DNA of 64,000 nt from Massilia niastensis DSM 21313 (GTDB lineage: Bacteria > Pseudomonadota > Gammaproteobacteria > Burkholderiales > Burkholderiaceae_D): contig NZ_KB908084.1 in assembly GCF_000382345.1 (NCBI RefSeq), positions 62,001 through 126,000 on the forward strand. The letters run 5' to 3'. The notes beneath the pieces are model-generated. The model made no database searches. It was not told the DNA's origin and was given only the letters and a program-made list of their open reading frames with translations. The position numbers and the translations under genes were made by a program. Shown piece by piece: positions 19,529 through 28,308 of the stretch (position 1 is the stretch's first letter; each line of letters starts with the position of its first letter).

Positions 19529-20940
19529 TCCTCCAGTATCCAGGTGTCCTTGGTGCCGCCGCCCTGCGACGAGTTCACCACCAGCGAGCCTTCCTGCAGC
19601 GCCACCCGGGTCAGCCCGCCGGGCACCATCGAGATGGTCTTGCCCGACAGGACGAAGGGACGCAGGTCGATGTGGCGCGGCGCGATGCCGCTCTCGACAT
19701 GGGTCGGGCAGGCCGACAGGGCCAGGGTCGGCTGGGCGATGTAGCCGTCCGGCCGGGCGATGAGGCGGCGGCGGAAGTCCTCGATCTGCTGCCTGCTGGC
19801 GGCCGGGCCGATCAGCATGCCGTAGCCGCCGGCGCCGTGCACTTCCTTGACCACCAGCTGGTCGAGGTGCGCCAGGGTGTACTTCAGGTCTTCCGGCTTG
19901 CGGCATTGCCAGGTCGGCACGTTGTTCAGCAGCGGCTCCTCTGTCAGGTAGAAGCGGATCATGTCCGGCACGTAGGGATAGATCGACTTGTCGTCGGCGA
20001 CGCCGGTGCCGATCGCGTTCGCCAGGGTCACGCGGCCGGCGCGGTACACCGACAGCAGGCCGGGCACGCCCAGGGTGGAATCGGAACGGAAGGCCAGCGG
20101 ATCGAGGAAGTCGTCGTCCAGGCGCCGGTAGATCACGTCGACGCGGCGCGGCCCGCGGATGGTGCGCATGTAGACCGCGTTGGCGTTGACGAACAAGTCC
20201 TTGCCCTCGACCAGTTCGACGCCCATCTGCTGGGCCAGGAAGGCGTGCTCGAAGTAGGCCGAGTTATGCATCCCCGGCGTCATGACCACGATGGTCGGGT
20301 CCAGGACGCCGGCCGGCGCCACCGAGCGCAGGTTCTCGAGCAGCATGTCGGGGTAGTGCTCGACCGGCGCGATGCGGTGGCGCGCGAACAGTTCCGGGAA
20401 CAGGCGCATCATCATCTTGCGGTCTTCCAGCATGTAGGAGACGCCGGACGGCACGCGCAGGTTGTCCTCGAGGACGTAGAACTCGCCCGCGCCGGCGCGG
20501 ACGATGTCGACGCCGGCGATGTGGGCGTAGATATCCGAAGCCACGCTGATGCCCTGCATCTCGGGGCGGTACTGGGCGTTCTGGTAGATCTGCTGGGCCG
20601 GGATGATGCCGGCGTTGATGATGTTCTGGTCGTGGTAGATGTCGTGCACGAACATGTTGAGCGCCTTGACGCGCTGGGCCAGGCCGGCCTGCAGCGCGCT
20701 CCATTCGTGCGCCGGGATGATGCGCGGGATCGTATCGAAGGGAATCAGGCGCTCGGTGCCGGCGCCGTCGCCAACCACTGCGAAGGTGATGCCGACGCGG
20801 CGGAAGGTCAGGTCCGCCTCGGCGCGCTTGCGTTCGATGCGCTCCAGCGATTGCAGCTTGAGCCAGGTGTCGAATTCGCGGTAGTGGTCGCGTACCAGGC
20901 CGTCCGCGCCATCCGTCATCTCGTTGAAAAAATCCCGCAT
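19525..20940 (-). CDS. Circularly permuted ATP-grasp protein (Anbu operon)
   Basis: 471 aa, first gene of the operon. Start ATG (MRDFFNEMTDGADG) is preceded by an AGGGAC ribosome site; a GTG eight codons upstream is less likely. Family segments include GISVASDIYAHIAGVDIVRAG, FYVLEDNLRVPSGVSYMLED, VDVIYRRLDDDFLDPLAF and QLVVKEVHGAGGYGMLIGPA. ATP-grasp enzymes ligate a carboxylate to an amine or thiol, so this is predicted to make or extend a peptide-like compound. With alpha-E, transglutaminase and Anbu it forms the conserved cluster. Confidence 0.92.
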   Translation of the reverse strand: MRDFFNEMTDGADGLVRDHYREFDTWLKLQSLERIERKRAEADLTFRRVGITFAVVGDGAGTERLIPFDTIPRIIPAHEWSALQAGLAQRVKALNMFVHDIYHDQNIINAGIIPAQQIYQNAQYRPEMQGISVASDIYAHIAGVDIVRAGAGEFYVLEDNLRVPSGVSYMLEDRKMMMRLFPELFARHRIAPVEHYPDMLLENLRSVAPAGVLDPTIVVMTPGMHNSAYFEHAFLAQQMGVELVEGKDLFVNANAVYMRTIRGPRRVDVIYRRLDDDFLDPLAFRSDSTLGVPGLLSVYRAGRVTLANAIGTGVADDKSIYPYVPDMIRFYLTEEPLLNNVPTWQCRKPEDLKYTLAHLDQLVVKEVHGAGGYGMLIGPAASRQQIEDFRRRLIARPDGYIAQPTLALSACPTHVESGIAPRHIDLRPFVLSGKTISMVPGGLTRVALQEGSLVVNSSQGGGTKDTWILEE

Positions 20941-21254
20941 GTTCTTGTCCCTGAGTGTCGACACTCTTGGTATATCAAGAATCGTGCCCGAAAAACACCG
21001 GGGAAATGCACCGTCCTGGTGCGTGAAGATGGGGAAAGAGAAAAAGACAGCCGGGAAAAAAATAGACCGAAATGATTAGGTGAATCGGGGGAAGTGCTGT
21101 ATCTTTTGTCTGGCACTACATCAAGTCGTTGTTACTGTTGGTCTTTCTCTCCCGTCTCGCCTTTCGGCGGTCCTGTTTGATTTCCTCCGTTATACCCCCT
21201 CTTGGTCGATGTGCATATCGGGCGTCTTGCCCATGCAAATCTAAAGGACTAAAA
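20941..21254. other. Divergent regulatory region of the Anbu operon and cold-shock gene
   Basis: 314 nt without a gene. The roughly 115 nt before the cold-shock ORF are pyrimidine-rich and probably form the long 5' leader common on cold-shock mRNAs. A perfect GTGTCGACAC palindrome at 20955-20964 lies just upstream of the ATP-grasp ribosome site and could be an operator. Confidence 0.4.
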
Positions 21255-21464
21255 ATGACTACTCAAACCGGCACCGTGAAATGGTTCAATGACTCCAAGG
21301 GCTTCGGCTTCATTACGCCTGACGCGGGCGGTGGCGACCTGTTCGCCCATTTCCAGGATATTCAATCGGAAGGCTTCAAGAGCCTGTCCGAAAACCAGCG
21401 CGTCGAATTCGTTCGCTCGACTGGTCCCAAAGGCGACAAAGCCGGCAATATCCGCGTGATTTAA
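21255..21464 (+). CDS. CspA-family cold-shock protein
   Basis: 69 aa single cold-shock domain. RNP1 is KGFGFI and RNP2 is DLFAHF, followed by the usual [14 protein letters not shown] and a C-terminal [17 protein letters not shown]. It binds single-stranded RNA/DNA and melts mRNA structure. AAAGGACT precedes the ATG. A long leader upstream and an unusually strong terminator downstream suggest a highly expressed, separately transcribed gene. It may be constitutive rather than cold-induced. Confidence 0.94.
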   Translation: MTTQTGTVKWFNDSKGFGFITPDAGGGDLFAHFQDIQSEGFKSLSENQRVEFVRSTGPKGDKAGNIRVI

Positions 21465-21586
21465 TCAGCCAGCCTGGTTAGCGGCCCGCACCATGCAGAT
21501 AGCATGGGCGCCGCCGCAGCGCTGAAAAGCCCGCCTTCCGGCCAATGCCAGTCAGTTGAGGCATTGCGCTCCGGGGGCTTGGGATA

Positions 21587-21620
21587 AAACGGATTCACGT
21601 GCAACGTGAATCCGTTTTTC
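21587..21620 (+). terminator. Rho-independent terminator of the cold-shock gene
   Basis: A 14-bp perfect stem (AAACGGATTCACGT/ACGTGAATCCGTTT) with a 3-nt loop, followed by more T residues. It lies 122 nt after the cold-shock stop and also faces the phasin gene from the other side, so it may serve both directions. Confidence 0.9.
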
Positions 21621-21677
21621 ATTATGGCTCTCCAAATGACCCGGACCATGCAGAAGCCCTGCGACAGGCCGGGACGC

Positions 21678-22268
21678 TCATGTCTTCGATGGCGTCTTCC
21701 GGTTGCTTCCCGCTACATTGGCAAAGTGCGCGAAGACGCTCTCGCTCGCGCCTTCGCCGGTACTTTGCGGACTGGCCTTGGCTTGAGCACTATCGTTGTC
21801 GCCTTGCGTGCCCTCCTGCAGGAACGGGTCGCGAACGTTCTTCAGGGCTTCTTCTTGCTGGCGCACAGTGCGGTCGGTTTGTTCCGCAGCGACACGCGTC
21901 ACCTCGTCTGCCAAGGCATGTGCGGTACGGGAAGTTTGCGGTACATACTGCTGGGTGACACGCGCCATTTCGGCCTGCGCATCGGTTGTAAGGCGGGAGA
22001 GCTGCTGCTGGTAGGCGCGCAGTTTGTCCGATGCCGGTTGGGCATGGGATGCGACGGCCCGAAACGCTTCGCCAGCGTCCCTGGTCGTCAGCATGCGCTG
22101 GATGGCGGTCATGGTTTCCTCGAGCATGCTCTGGCAGAGCTTGAGATTGGCTTCGCACAGGCTTTGGAAACAACCCGACAGCGACTTTGACAGGTCGTTG
22201 AAGAATGCGACCTGGGAGTCGAGATGGGAGCGGACAGCAGGATTGACGGATTGGGAAAATGGGAACAT
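21678..22268 (-). CDS. Phasin family protein
   Basis: 196 aa, mostly helical. MFPFSQSVNPAVRSHLDSQV begins a typical phasin domain (HLDSQVAFFNDLSKSLSGCF, EANLKLCQSMLEETM). Phasins coat polyhydroxyalkanoate granules and affect their number and size. The start was placed at MFPFSQ with an AAGG site 8 nt upstream. The C-terminal 40 residues are a low-complexity tail. No PHA synthase gene is in the window. Confidence 0.88.
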   Translation of the reverse strand: MFPFSQSVNPAVRSHLDSQVAFFNDLSKSLSGCFQSLCEANLKLCQSMLEETMTAIQRMLTTRDAGEAFRAVASHAQPASDKLRAYQQQLSRLTTDAQAEMARVTQQYVPQTSRTAHALADEVTRVAAEQTDRTVRQQEEALKNVRDPFLQEGTQGDNDSAQAKASPQSTGEGASESVFAHFANVAGSNRKTPSKT

Positions 22269-22491
22269 GGCGTACCTTTTCGGTTTGAGCCGCACAAAAT
22301 GCGATCACGTGAGGAATGACTTGCGGAGGCGCCTGGCGGACCAGGGAAGGAAGCAGCAGCGTGCTGCTCGCGCAGGATCAAGAAGGATCGTGCGAACAAC
22401 TAGGACTATGCGCCTCTTTGTGGTGAGCACGGGACAAACCGCAAATGTATTTGCGCGCGTTAAATTCCGGCAATGTGCGGAACAGCCGGCG

Positions 22492-25320
22492 TCAGCGCAG
22501 CAGCTTCAGTCCGGGCGGCAGCGCATCGCCCAGCATCCGGGTCTCGCTGGCCTGGTCCAGTTCGACGACCTCGCGCACCATGTCGGCCCACGCGGCCGGG
22601 GCGCCGCTGGACGCCAGGCGCCGCAGCACCTCCTCGCGCACCGTCTCGCCGATGTCGCGCGAACGGTCGCCCGTCATGCGCGCGATGTGCGCGGCCGCGA
22701 AGCCCGCCGGTTCGACCTTGCGCCAGTCCAGTTGCAGCAGCCTGTTCAACCATTCCTCGGCCACTTCCAGCGGCGCCACCTCGTGCGCGCTGGACTGGAA
22801 CGACTGGCGCGCACCCACACGCCCCAGCGCCCACAGGTAGCGGCCATAGCGTGCAGTCGTCCTGGCATCGAGCTTGGCCGCGGCGGGAATCGCCATGATC
22901 TGCGCCAGCATCCATTCGCCGATTTCCGCCTTGTAGGCGGCCGGGATGCGTTCCAGCGAGGCGCCCACGCGCAGCATGTCGTCCTCGCTGCCGTCGACCA
23001 GGGTCACCGGCCGCCGCCCGCGCTCGGATTCGTCGGCCTGCAGGTTGAACGCGAAGTCGTCCAGCACGCGCAGCTGCGCCTCCGTCGACAGGCCACCGGC
23101 CACGCGCCGCCATAGCGTCCACCATTCGGCGCGCACCTGGCTGTCCTTGTGGTACTGGACGCCGGTTTCGAACATCTCCCACAGCTGCTCCATGCGCCAT
23201 TCGTCGAGCGGATGGCCGAAGCCGGGGCGCAGGCAGTAGCCGGCCAGGTTCAGCCAGGCGCGCTCGTGCTCGGCCGAGCGGCGCCGGCCCTTGGCGCGCG
23301 CCATCAGGGCGTCGAACAGGTGGCGCAGCAGCGGCGTGTCCCAGCGCTCGCGCGCGCCGAGCAGGTGTTCGAGGCCGGCGCGCAGCTGGCGCACTTCCTT
23401 CACGTCGACCTGCTTCGAGCGCGCGCCGAACACGCGCTCGATCTTCTCGATCGCCCCGTCGAGCTGGGGCGGAAGCACCTCGGCGGCAGGCGTGTCGCCG
23501 CCGTCTTCCTCTTCGGCCCCGCGCAGCTGGAAGGCGAGCTGCCAGCGCTGGCCGCTGCCATCCTCGGCGACGCAGTGCACGTCGAGCGAACCGACTTCAC
23601 TGAGCGCCGTCACCAGCTGCACCGGGATCTCGGCGCGGGCGCTGGAGCCGGGCGCCGCGCGCAGTACGGTGGAAATCGCCGGCAGGCGCACCACGTCGGA
23701 AGGGGAGAGATCGACCAGTTCGCCGGCCTGCGGCGCGACCGCATCGGCGACCGTGGACACGAGGTGGAAGCGCACCGGGCGTCCCACCCGCAAGCCGAAG
23801 CTGCGCCCGGCCAGCGCCACTTCAAGGGCGGCCGGCGTCCCGCGCGGCAGCAGGCAGACGGCGCGCAGCATGTCGCCGCGCGCCTCGCCGTCGAGCAGCA
23901 GGTAGTAGCTGCGCGCCGCGCCGCTTTCGATGGACGGCGCCAGGCCCTGGCGCGCCAGCGAATAGGCGACGCCGCCGCGCGCCACGGCGACATCCGGATT
24001 CTCGTTGTGCAGCACGCGCAGCGGCGCGCCGCGCCAGCCGGCCAGGGTGTCGGCCAGCCGCTGCGCCAGCGCCGCGCCGCGGAACACGCCGCCATTGAGC
24101 AGCAGCGTATCGGGCACCGGCAGGGTGCCGTCGTCCGGCAGTCCCAGCGCCGCGCGCGCGGCATCCGCATGCTGGCGCAGGAAGCCCGCCAGGTGATGCG
24201 TGACGGCCGGATCGCTGGCGTAGGGCAGGCCGAATTCGACGATGCCGGCGCGCGCCCGCTTGGCTTCTTCCTGCGCCGGATTGAGCGGGAAGAAGCCGTC
24301 GAGCACGACGCGCTCGACGTCCGCGCGGCGCAGTTCGGCCTTGCGGCTGGCGCCGATCAGGCGCGAACCGGCGCCGAGCAGGGTGACGCCGACCTGCTCC
24401 GGGGCATCCGGGGCCAGCAGCTGTTCCTTGGCCGCGCGGCAGCGTTCGGTGAGCTGGGCCAGGCGCGCCGCCGACAGCCGCGTGCGCGGGCTGCCGGGCG
24501 GATCCTGCTCGGCCATGCGGGCCTCGAGCAGGTGGGCCAGCGCCAGGTCCATGTTGTCGCCGCCCAGGATCAAATGGTTGCCGACGCCGATGCGGGTCAG
24601 GCGCGGCTCGCCGTCCTCCAGTTCGACCTTGACCAGGCTGAAATCGGTGGTGCCGCCGCCGACGTCGGCGACCAGCACCAGGCGCGCGTCGCCAAGGTCG
24701 GCGGCGAGGGTGGCGTGGTGGCGGTACAGCCAGTCGTACAGTGCGGCCTGCGGTTCCTCCAGCAGGCGCACCGAGCCCAGGCCGGCCTGCTTCGCCGCTT
24801 CCAATGTGAGCGCGCGTGCGCCTTCGTCGAAGGAGGCGGGAACGGTGAGGACGATCTGCTGTCGTTCGAGGGGATGCCTGGGGAAGCGCGCGTTCCATGC
24901 CGCGCGCAGGTGCGCCAGGTAGCTGGCGCTGGCGGCCACCGGCGAGACCTTCGGCACCTCGGCCTCGGCGCCCCACGGCAGGATGGGCGCCATGCGGTCG
25001 ACGCCCGGATGCGACAGCCAGCTCTTGGCGCTGGCGACCAGCCGGCCCGGCGTGGCCGCGCCCAGCACCCGCGCCAGCCGTCCGAGGGCCACGCGCTCGA
25101 CCCCGGCGGGGTCGATCTGCGCCCACGGCAGCTGCAGCTCGCCGGGCGCGAGTTCGTCCGGCGCCACGTGGTAGCGCATCGACGGCAGCAGCGGCGCGCC
25201 GGCTACCTCGCCGGGCGCGACCAGCTGGTCGATGGAGAACAGCTCGATGCCGCCCTTGCCGGCGGCCCAGGCCAGCACCGTGTTGGTGGTGCCGAGGTCG
25301 ATGCCGACGAGGTAGGTCAC
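22492..25320 (-). CDS. Large Hsp70-like protein with DUF3731-type C-terminus
   Basis: 942 aa. The N-terminal about 550 residues are an Hsp70 ATPase/actin-fold domain: phosphate 1 VGIDLGTTNTVLAW, phosphate 2 VLVADVGGGTTDFSLVKVEL, and a nucleotide-binding region with GGDNMDLALAHLLEARM. The beta-sandwich peptide-binding part is divergent, and the last about 300 residues (SAEHERAWLNLAGYCLRPGF onwards) are a helical extension of the DUF3731 kind rather than a DnaK lid; the DnaK EEVD-like end is absent. It overlaps the upstream Hsp70 gene by 4 nt. Function unknown; it is not DnaK or HscA. Confidence 0.85.
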   Translation of the reverse strand: MTYLVGIDLGTTNTVLAWAAGKGGIELFSIDQLVAPGEVAGAPLLPSMRYHVAPDELAPGELQLPWAQIDPAGVERVALGRLARVLGAATPGRLVASAKSWLSHPGVDRMAPILPWGAEAEVPKVSPVAASASYLAHLRAAWNARFPRHPLERQQIVLTVPASFDEGARALTLEAAKQAGLGSVRLLEEPQAALYDWLYRHHATLAADLGDARLVLVADVGGGTTDFSLVKVELEDGEPRLTRIGVGNHLILGGDNMDLALAHLLEARMAEQDPPGSPRTRLSAARLAQLTERCRAAKEQLLAPDAPEQVGVTLLGAGSRLIGASRKAELRRADVERVVLDGFFPLNPAQEEAKRARAGIVEFGLPYASDPAVTHHLAGFLRQHADAARAALGLPDDGTLPVPDTLLLNGGVFRGAALAQRLADTLAGWRGAPLRVLHNENPDVAVARGGVAYSLARQGLAPSIESGAARSYYLLLDGEARGDMLRAVCLLPRGTPAALEVALAGRSFGLRVGRPVRFHLVSTVADAVAPQAGELVDLSPSDVVRLPAISTVLRAAPGSSARAEIPVQLVTALSEVGSLDVHCVAEDGSGQRWQLAFQLRGAEEEDGGDTPAAEVLPPQLDGAIEKIERVFGARSKQVDVKEVRQLRAGLEHLLGARERWDTPLLRHLFDALMARAKGRRRSAEHERAWLNLAGYCLRPGFGHPLDEWRMEQLWEMFETGVQYHKDSQVRAEWWTLWRRVAGGLSTEAQLRVLDDFAFNLQADESERGRRPVTLVDGSEDDMLRVGASLERIPAAYKAEIGEWMLAQIMAIPAAAKLDARTTARYGRYLWALGRVGARQSFQSSAHEVAPLEVAEEWLNRLLQLDWRKVEPAGFAAAHIARMTGDRSRDIGETVREEVLRRLASSGAPAAWADMVREVVELDQASETRMLGDALPPGLKLLR

Positions 25321-27164
25321 TGCCCTTCAGGCGCTGCGCGCACGTCGAATTCGACCTTCCAGCGTTCGCCGCTGCGCGACACGGCGGCCAGTTCCAGGGT
25401 GCCGGTGTCGGTCGCCAGCGCATGCAGCGTCACCTGCACGACGTCGCCGGTGACGCGGCCTTCGGCCGGCAAGGTGGCCTGGATCTCGTTCAGTTCCTGC
25501 AGCTCTTCTGGGCCCCAGGATTCGAGCATCTCGCCGATGCGGTCCTGGCGCCGGGTGGTCGAGCCGAAGAAGCGGAAGTGCACCGGCTCGCCCACCACCA
25601 GGCCGAATTCCTGGCCCGGCAGTTCGAGTTCGCTGCCTTCTTCCATGCCGAACGGCGCCACGCACAGCGCCTGGAGCGGCGGTTCCATGCCCGGGATCGC
25701 CGGCATCGACGATTCCACGCCGACGTAGTAGGAGCGGGCCGTGCCGCCGCGGATGCGCACGCCGCCGCCGCGCCGGGCGTAGCTGTAGTAGGCGGCGCCG
25801 CGCGCGACCGCGAGGTCGAGGTCCGCGCCTTCCAGCATGCGCGCCGGTTCCGCGCCTTCCATGTACAGCCAGTCGTTGATGGTGTCCATCACGCGCTGGG
25901 CCAGGATGCTCGACTTGAACACGCCGCCGTTGAACAGCACCGCGCTCGGGTGCAGGAAGCTGTGCTCCGGATTGACGCGGCCGCTGAAGCCTTCCAGTTC
26001 GGAGGTGGCGCCGGCCTGGCGCGCCAGGAAGGCCGCCAGGTGGCGGGTGATCGCCGCGTCCTGCGCATACGGCAGGCCGAGCTGGGTCAGGCCGGCGCGC
26101 GCGCGGGTGGCAGGACGCGCCGCGGCTTCGACGCGCGGGAAGAAGCCGTCGGTGATGAAGGCGGTGACTTCCTCGCGCGTGAGTTCGGTGCGGATCGAGC
26201 CGCCGATCAGCTTCGAGCCGCGGCTCGGCACCACGATCGGCCAGGTGGTGGCTTCCGGATCGGCCAGCAGGTGTTCCTTGGCGCCGCGGCAGCCGTAGGT
26301 GAGGGAGCGCATCTGCCAGGCGTCGAGCTGGGTGCCGTTCGCGGCCAGCTTGCGCGCCACGAAGTGGGCCAGCGCCAGGTCCATGTTGTCGCCGCCCAGC
26401 AGGATATGGTCGCCCACGGCGACGCGGTGCGGTTCCAGCTTGCCGTCGCGCTCGAGGATGGCGATCAGCGAGAAGTCGCTGGTGCCGCCGCCGACGTCCA
26501 CCACCAGGATGATGTCGCCCGGCTGCACCTGCTTGCGCCAGCGGCCGCCGCTGCCCTGGATCCAGCTGTACAGGGCCGCCTGCGGCTCTTCCAGCAGGGT
26601 GGGCGCGAAGCCGGCGTGGCGCGCCGCCTCGGCGGTCAGTTCGCGTGCGGCGGGGTCGAACGATGCGGGGATGGTGACGGTGACCGACTGCTGCTCGAAC
26701 GGCGCGTCCGGATGGGCGGCGTTCCAGGCCTGGCGCAGGTGGCTCAGGTAGCGGGTGGACGCCTCGAGCGGCGAGACGCGCGTGACTTCTTCCGGCGCGT
26801 CGTGCGGCAGGATCGCGGCGCGGCGGTCGACGCCGGGGTGGCACAGCCAGCTCTTGGCCGAGGACACCAGGCGGATCGGGGTGGTGGCGCCGCGGCTGCG
26901 CGCCATCTCGCCGGCGATCGCGGTCTCGCCTTCCGTGCTCCAGGGCAGGGCCAGTTCGGCCTGCGGCAGTTCGTCCGGGTGCGGCAGGTAGAGGAAGGAC
27001 GGCAGCAGCGGCAGCGCTTCGACGGTGCCGGGAGCGGTCAGCTGCGGCACCGGCAGCACGCCGTCCGCGGTCTTCTCGCCATCGCTGGCCTGCAGGTCGA
27101 CATACGAGATGGCGCTGTGGGTGGTGCCGAGGTCGATGCCGATGGCGTAACGGGGATCGCTCAC
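25317..27164 (-). CDS. Second Hsp70-like protein
   Basis: 615 aa. Hsp70 motifs are AIGIDLGTTHSAISYV, IILVVDVGGGTSDFSLIAIL and GGDNMDLALAHFVARK. It is similar in layout to the downstream 942-aa protein (shared SAKSWL.HPGVDR, PASFD and EEPQAALY segments) but lacks its long C-terminal extension, so the two are likely old paralogues that may form a heteromer. Both junctions, with the DUF2760 gene (27161-27164) and the second Hsp70 (25317-25320), are 4-nt ATGA overlaps. No J-protein or GrpE partner is nearby. Confidence 0.87.
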   Translation of the reverse strand: MSDPRYAIGIDLGTTHSAISYVDLQASDGEKTADGVLPVPQLTAPGTVEALPLLPSFLYLPHPDELPQAELALPWSTEGETAIAGEMARSRGATTPIRLVSSAKSWLCHPGVDRRAAILPHDAPEEVTRVSPLEASTRYLSHLRQAWNAAHPDAPFEQQSVTVTIPASFDPAARELTAEAARHAGFAPTLLEEPQAALYSWIQGSGGRWRKQVQPGDIILVVDVGGGTSDFSLIAILERDGKLEPHRVAVGDHILLGGDNMDLALAHFVARKLAANGTQLDAWQMRSLTYGCRGAKEHLLADPEATTWPIVVPSRGSKLIGGSIRTELTREEVTAFITDGFFPRVEAAARPATRARAGLTQLGLPYAQDAAITRHLAAFLARQAGATSELEGFSGRVNPEHSFLHPSAVLFNGGVFKSSILAQRVMDTINDWLYMEGAEPARMLEGADLDLAVARGAAYYSYARRGGGVRIRGGTARSYYVGVESSMPAIPGMEPPLQALCVAPFGMEEGSELELPGQEFGLVVGEPVHFRFFGSTTRRQDRIGEMLESWGPEELQELNEIQATLPAEGRVTGDVVQVTLHALATDTGTLELAAVSRSGERWKVEFDVRAAPEGQ

Positions 27165-27742
27165 AGTTCCACCTCCGCCGGCGCCAGCACGCGCGCGTCA
27201 TGGGCTTCGGCCAGCTGCGGCAGCGTCACTGTGGAAGCGCGCCAGCCGCGGTGGCTGAGCGTGCCGGTGAACGGCGCCTTGCCGACCACGTTGCCGGTCA
27301 GGCGCACGCTGGCGGCGTCGAAGCCTTCGGCGAGCGTGAGGCGGCTGCCTTCGGCTTCGCCGCGCACCGGCTCGATCGTGAAGTGCTCGCGCAGCACGCG
27401 CGCGCAGCCTTCGTGCACGACGCGCGCGGCGGCGCCGATGTCGGCGTCCGAGTAGGCGGACAGGTTCTCCTGGGTGAAGTCGATCAGGCGCGCTTCACGC
27501 TGGAAAAGGCTCAGCAGTTGCAGCGCGGAGTCCGGCGTCGGGGCGCGCAGCGGCGTGGGGGCCGGGGCTGGCGTCGGCGCTGGAGCTGGCGCAACAGGGG
27601 CGGGAGCCGGCGCGGCGGTCGGGCCGACGCCGTCGTCACGCACGCGCGCGGCGAACTCGGCGTCGCCGATCGACTTGAAGAAGGCGCCGAAGGCAATCGA
27701 AATCCTGCTCCAGAAGGAGGGCAAATTGGTCGGTGTGGTCAT
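27161..27742 (-). CDS. DUF2760 family protein
   Basis: 193 aa. The first about 30 residues (FWSRISIAFGAFFKSIGDAE) are amphipathic and could associate with a membrane. A Pro/Ala-rich linker (about 43-68) leads to the DUF2760 core (ALQLLSLFQREARLIDFTQE, YSDADIGAAARVVHEGCARV, REHFTIEPVRGEAEGS). It is the first of three tightly overlapping genes with two Hsp70-like proteins, a conserved neighbourhood of unknown function in proteobacteria. No activity is known; a dedicated Hsp70 client or cofactor is the simplest guess. Confidence 0.85.
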   Translation of the reverse strand: MTTPTNLPSFWSRISIAFGAFFKSIGDAEFAARVRDDGVGPTAAPAPAPVAPAPAPTPAPAPTPLRAPTPDSALQLLSLFQREARLIDFTQENLSAYSDADIGAAARVVHEGCARVLREHFTIEPVRGEAEGSRLTLAEGFDAASVRLTGNVVGKAPFTGTLSHRGWRASTVTLPQLAEAHDARVLAPAEVEL

Positions 27743-27870
27743 GTTTTTTTTAAGTGGGTGCGAGAGCGGTCGCCGGGCGCCGTAGGACAGGCTCGGGAAT
27801 CGACCCCGGAAAATTGCGAATCATACCAGTAGTATGCCGCTCCCGCTGTGGTCGCGGCGGGCGGCAAGCT

Positions 27871-28290
27871 TCAGCCGGTCGTGCGTGCGCCGCTCATCAG
27901 GGCGGTCGCGTAATCGCGAAAGTCGTCCAGGCCGCGCTTGATGATCGTCACCAGCGCCGGCAGCGGCGCCTGCTGGTAATCCCATTCGGCGCGGCAGAAC
28001 TCGCCGGTGCGCTTGAGATCCTCGGCCAGGGTGGGAGCGATCCAGCCATTGTCGGCGAGCAGGGTGATGACTTCGCGCTCGTCGTGCGGCAGGCCGAGGC
28101 GGGCGGAACCGATCACGTAGTCGCCCATCTCGATCGCCGCTTCCCAGGCGCGGATCACGTTCAGGGTGGCCGCGTCCTGGCGGGTGAGGTCTTCGGAAAA
28201 GGTCGCCGGATCCTTCTCGTATTCCTCGCGGGCGCGGCTGCAGCAGCGCTCGATGGTGCCGGCCTTGCTGACAAGAATGTCGTCTTCCAT
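27871..28290 (-). CDS. HepT-like (DUF86) protein without its usual catalytic motif
   Basis: 139 aa helical protein of HepT/DUF86 type: TLNVIRAWEAAIEMGDYVIG, REVITLLADNGWIAPTLAED and a C-terminal helix pair. In HepT toxins the segment after this reads RN..VHxY (R-x4-H HEPN RNase motif); here it is EFCRAEWDYQQ, so the histidine is missing. No MntA nucleotidyltransferase antitoxin gene is adjacent. It lies 18 nt downstream of the antiporter gene and 128 nt upstream of DUF2760. It may be a repurposed HEPN protein rather than a toxin. Confidence 0.65.
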   Translation of the reverse strand: MEDDILVSKAGTIERCCSRAREEYEKDPATFSEDLTRQDAATLNVIRAWEAAIEMGDYVIGSARLGLPHDEREVITLLADNGWIAPTLAEDLKRTGEFCRAEWDYQQAPLPALVTIIKRGLDDFRDYATALMSGARTTG

Positions 28291-28308
28291 GCGTCCCCCG
28301 TGTTGGTA

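Noticed and set aside
23149-27455. Long plus-strand open frames opposite the two Hsp70 genes
   Set aside because: Antisense shadows of clear Hsp70 genes; composition is unlike the genuine proteins.
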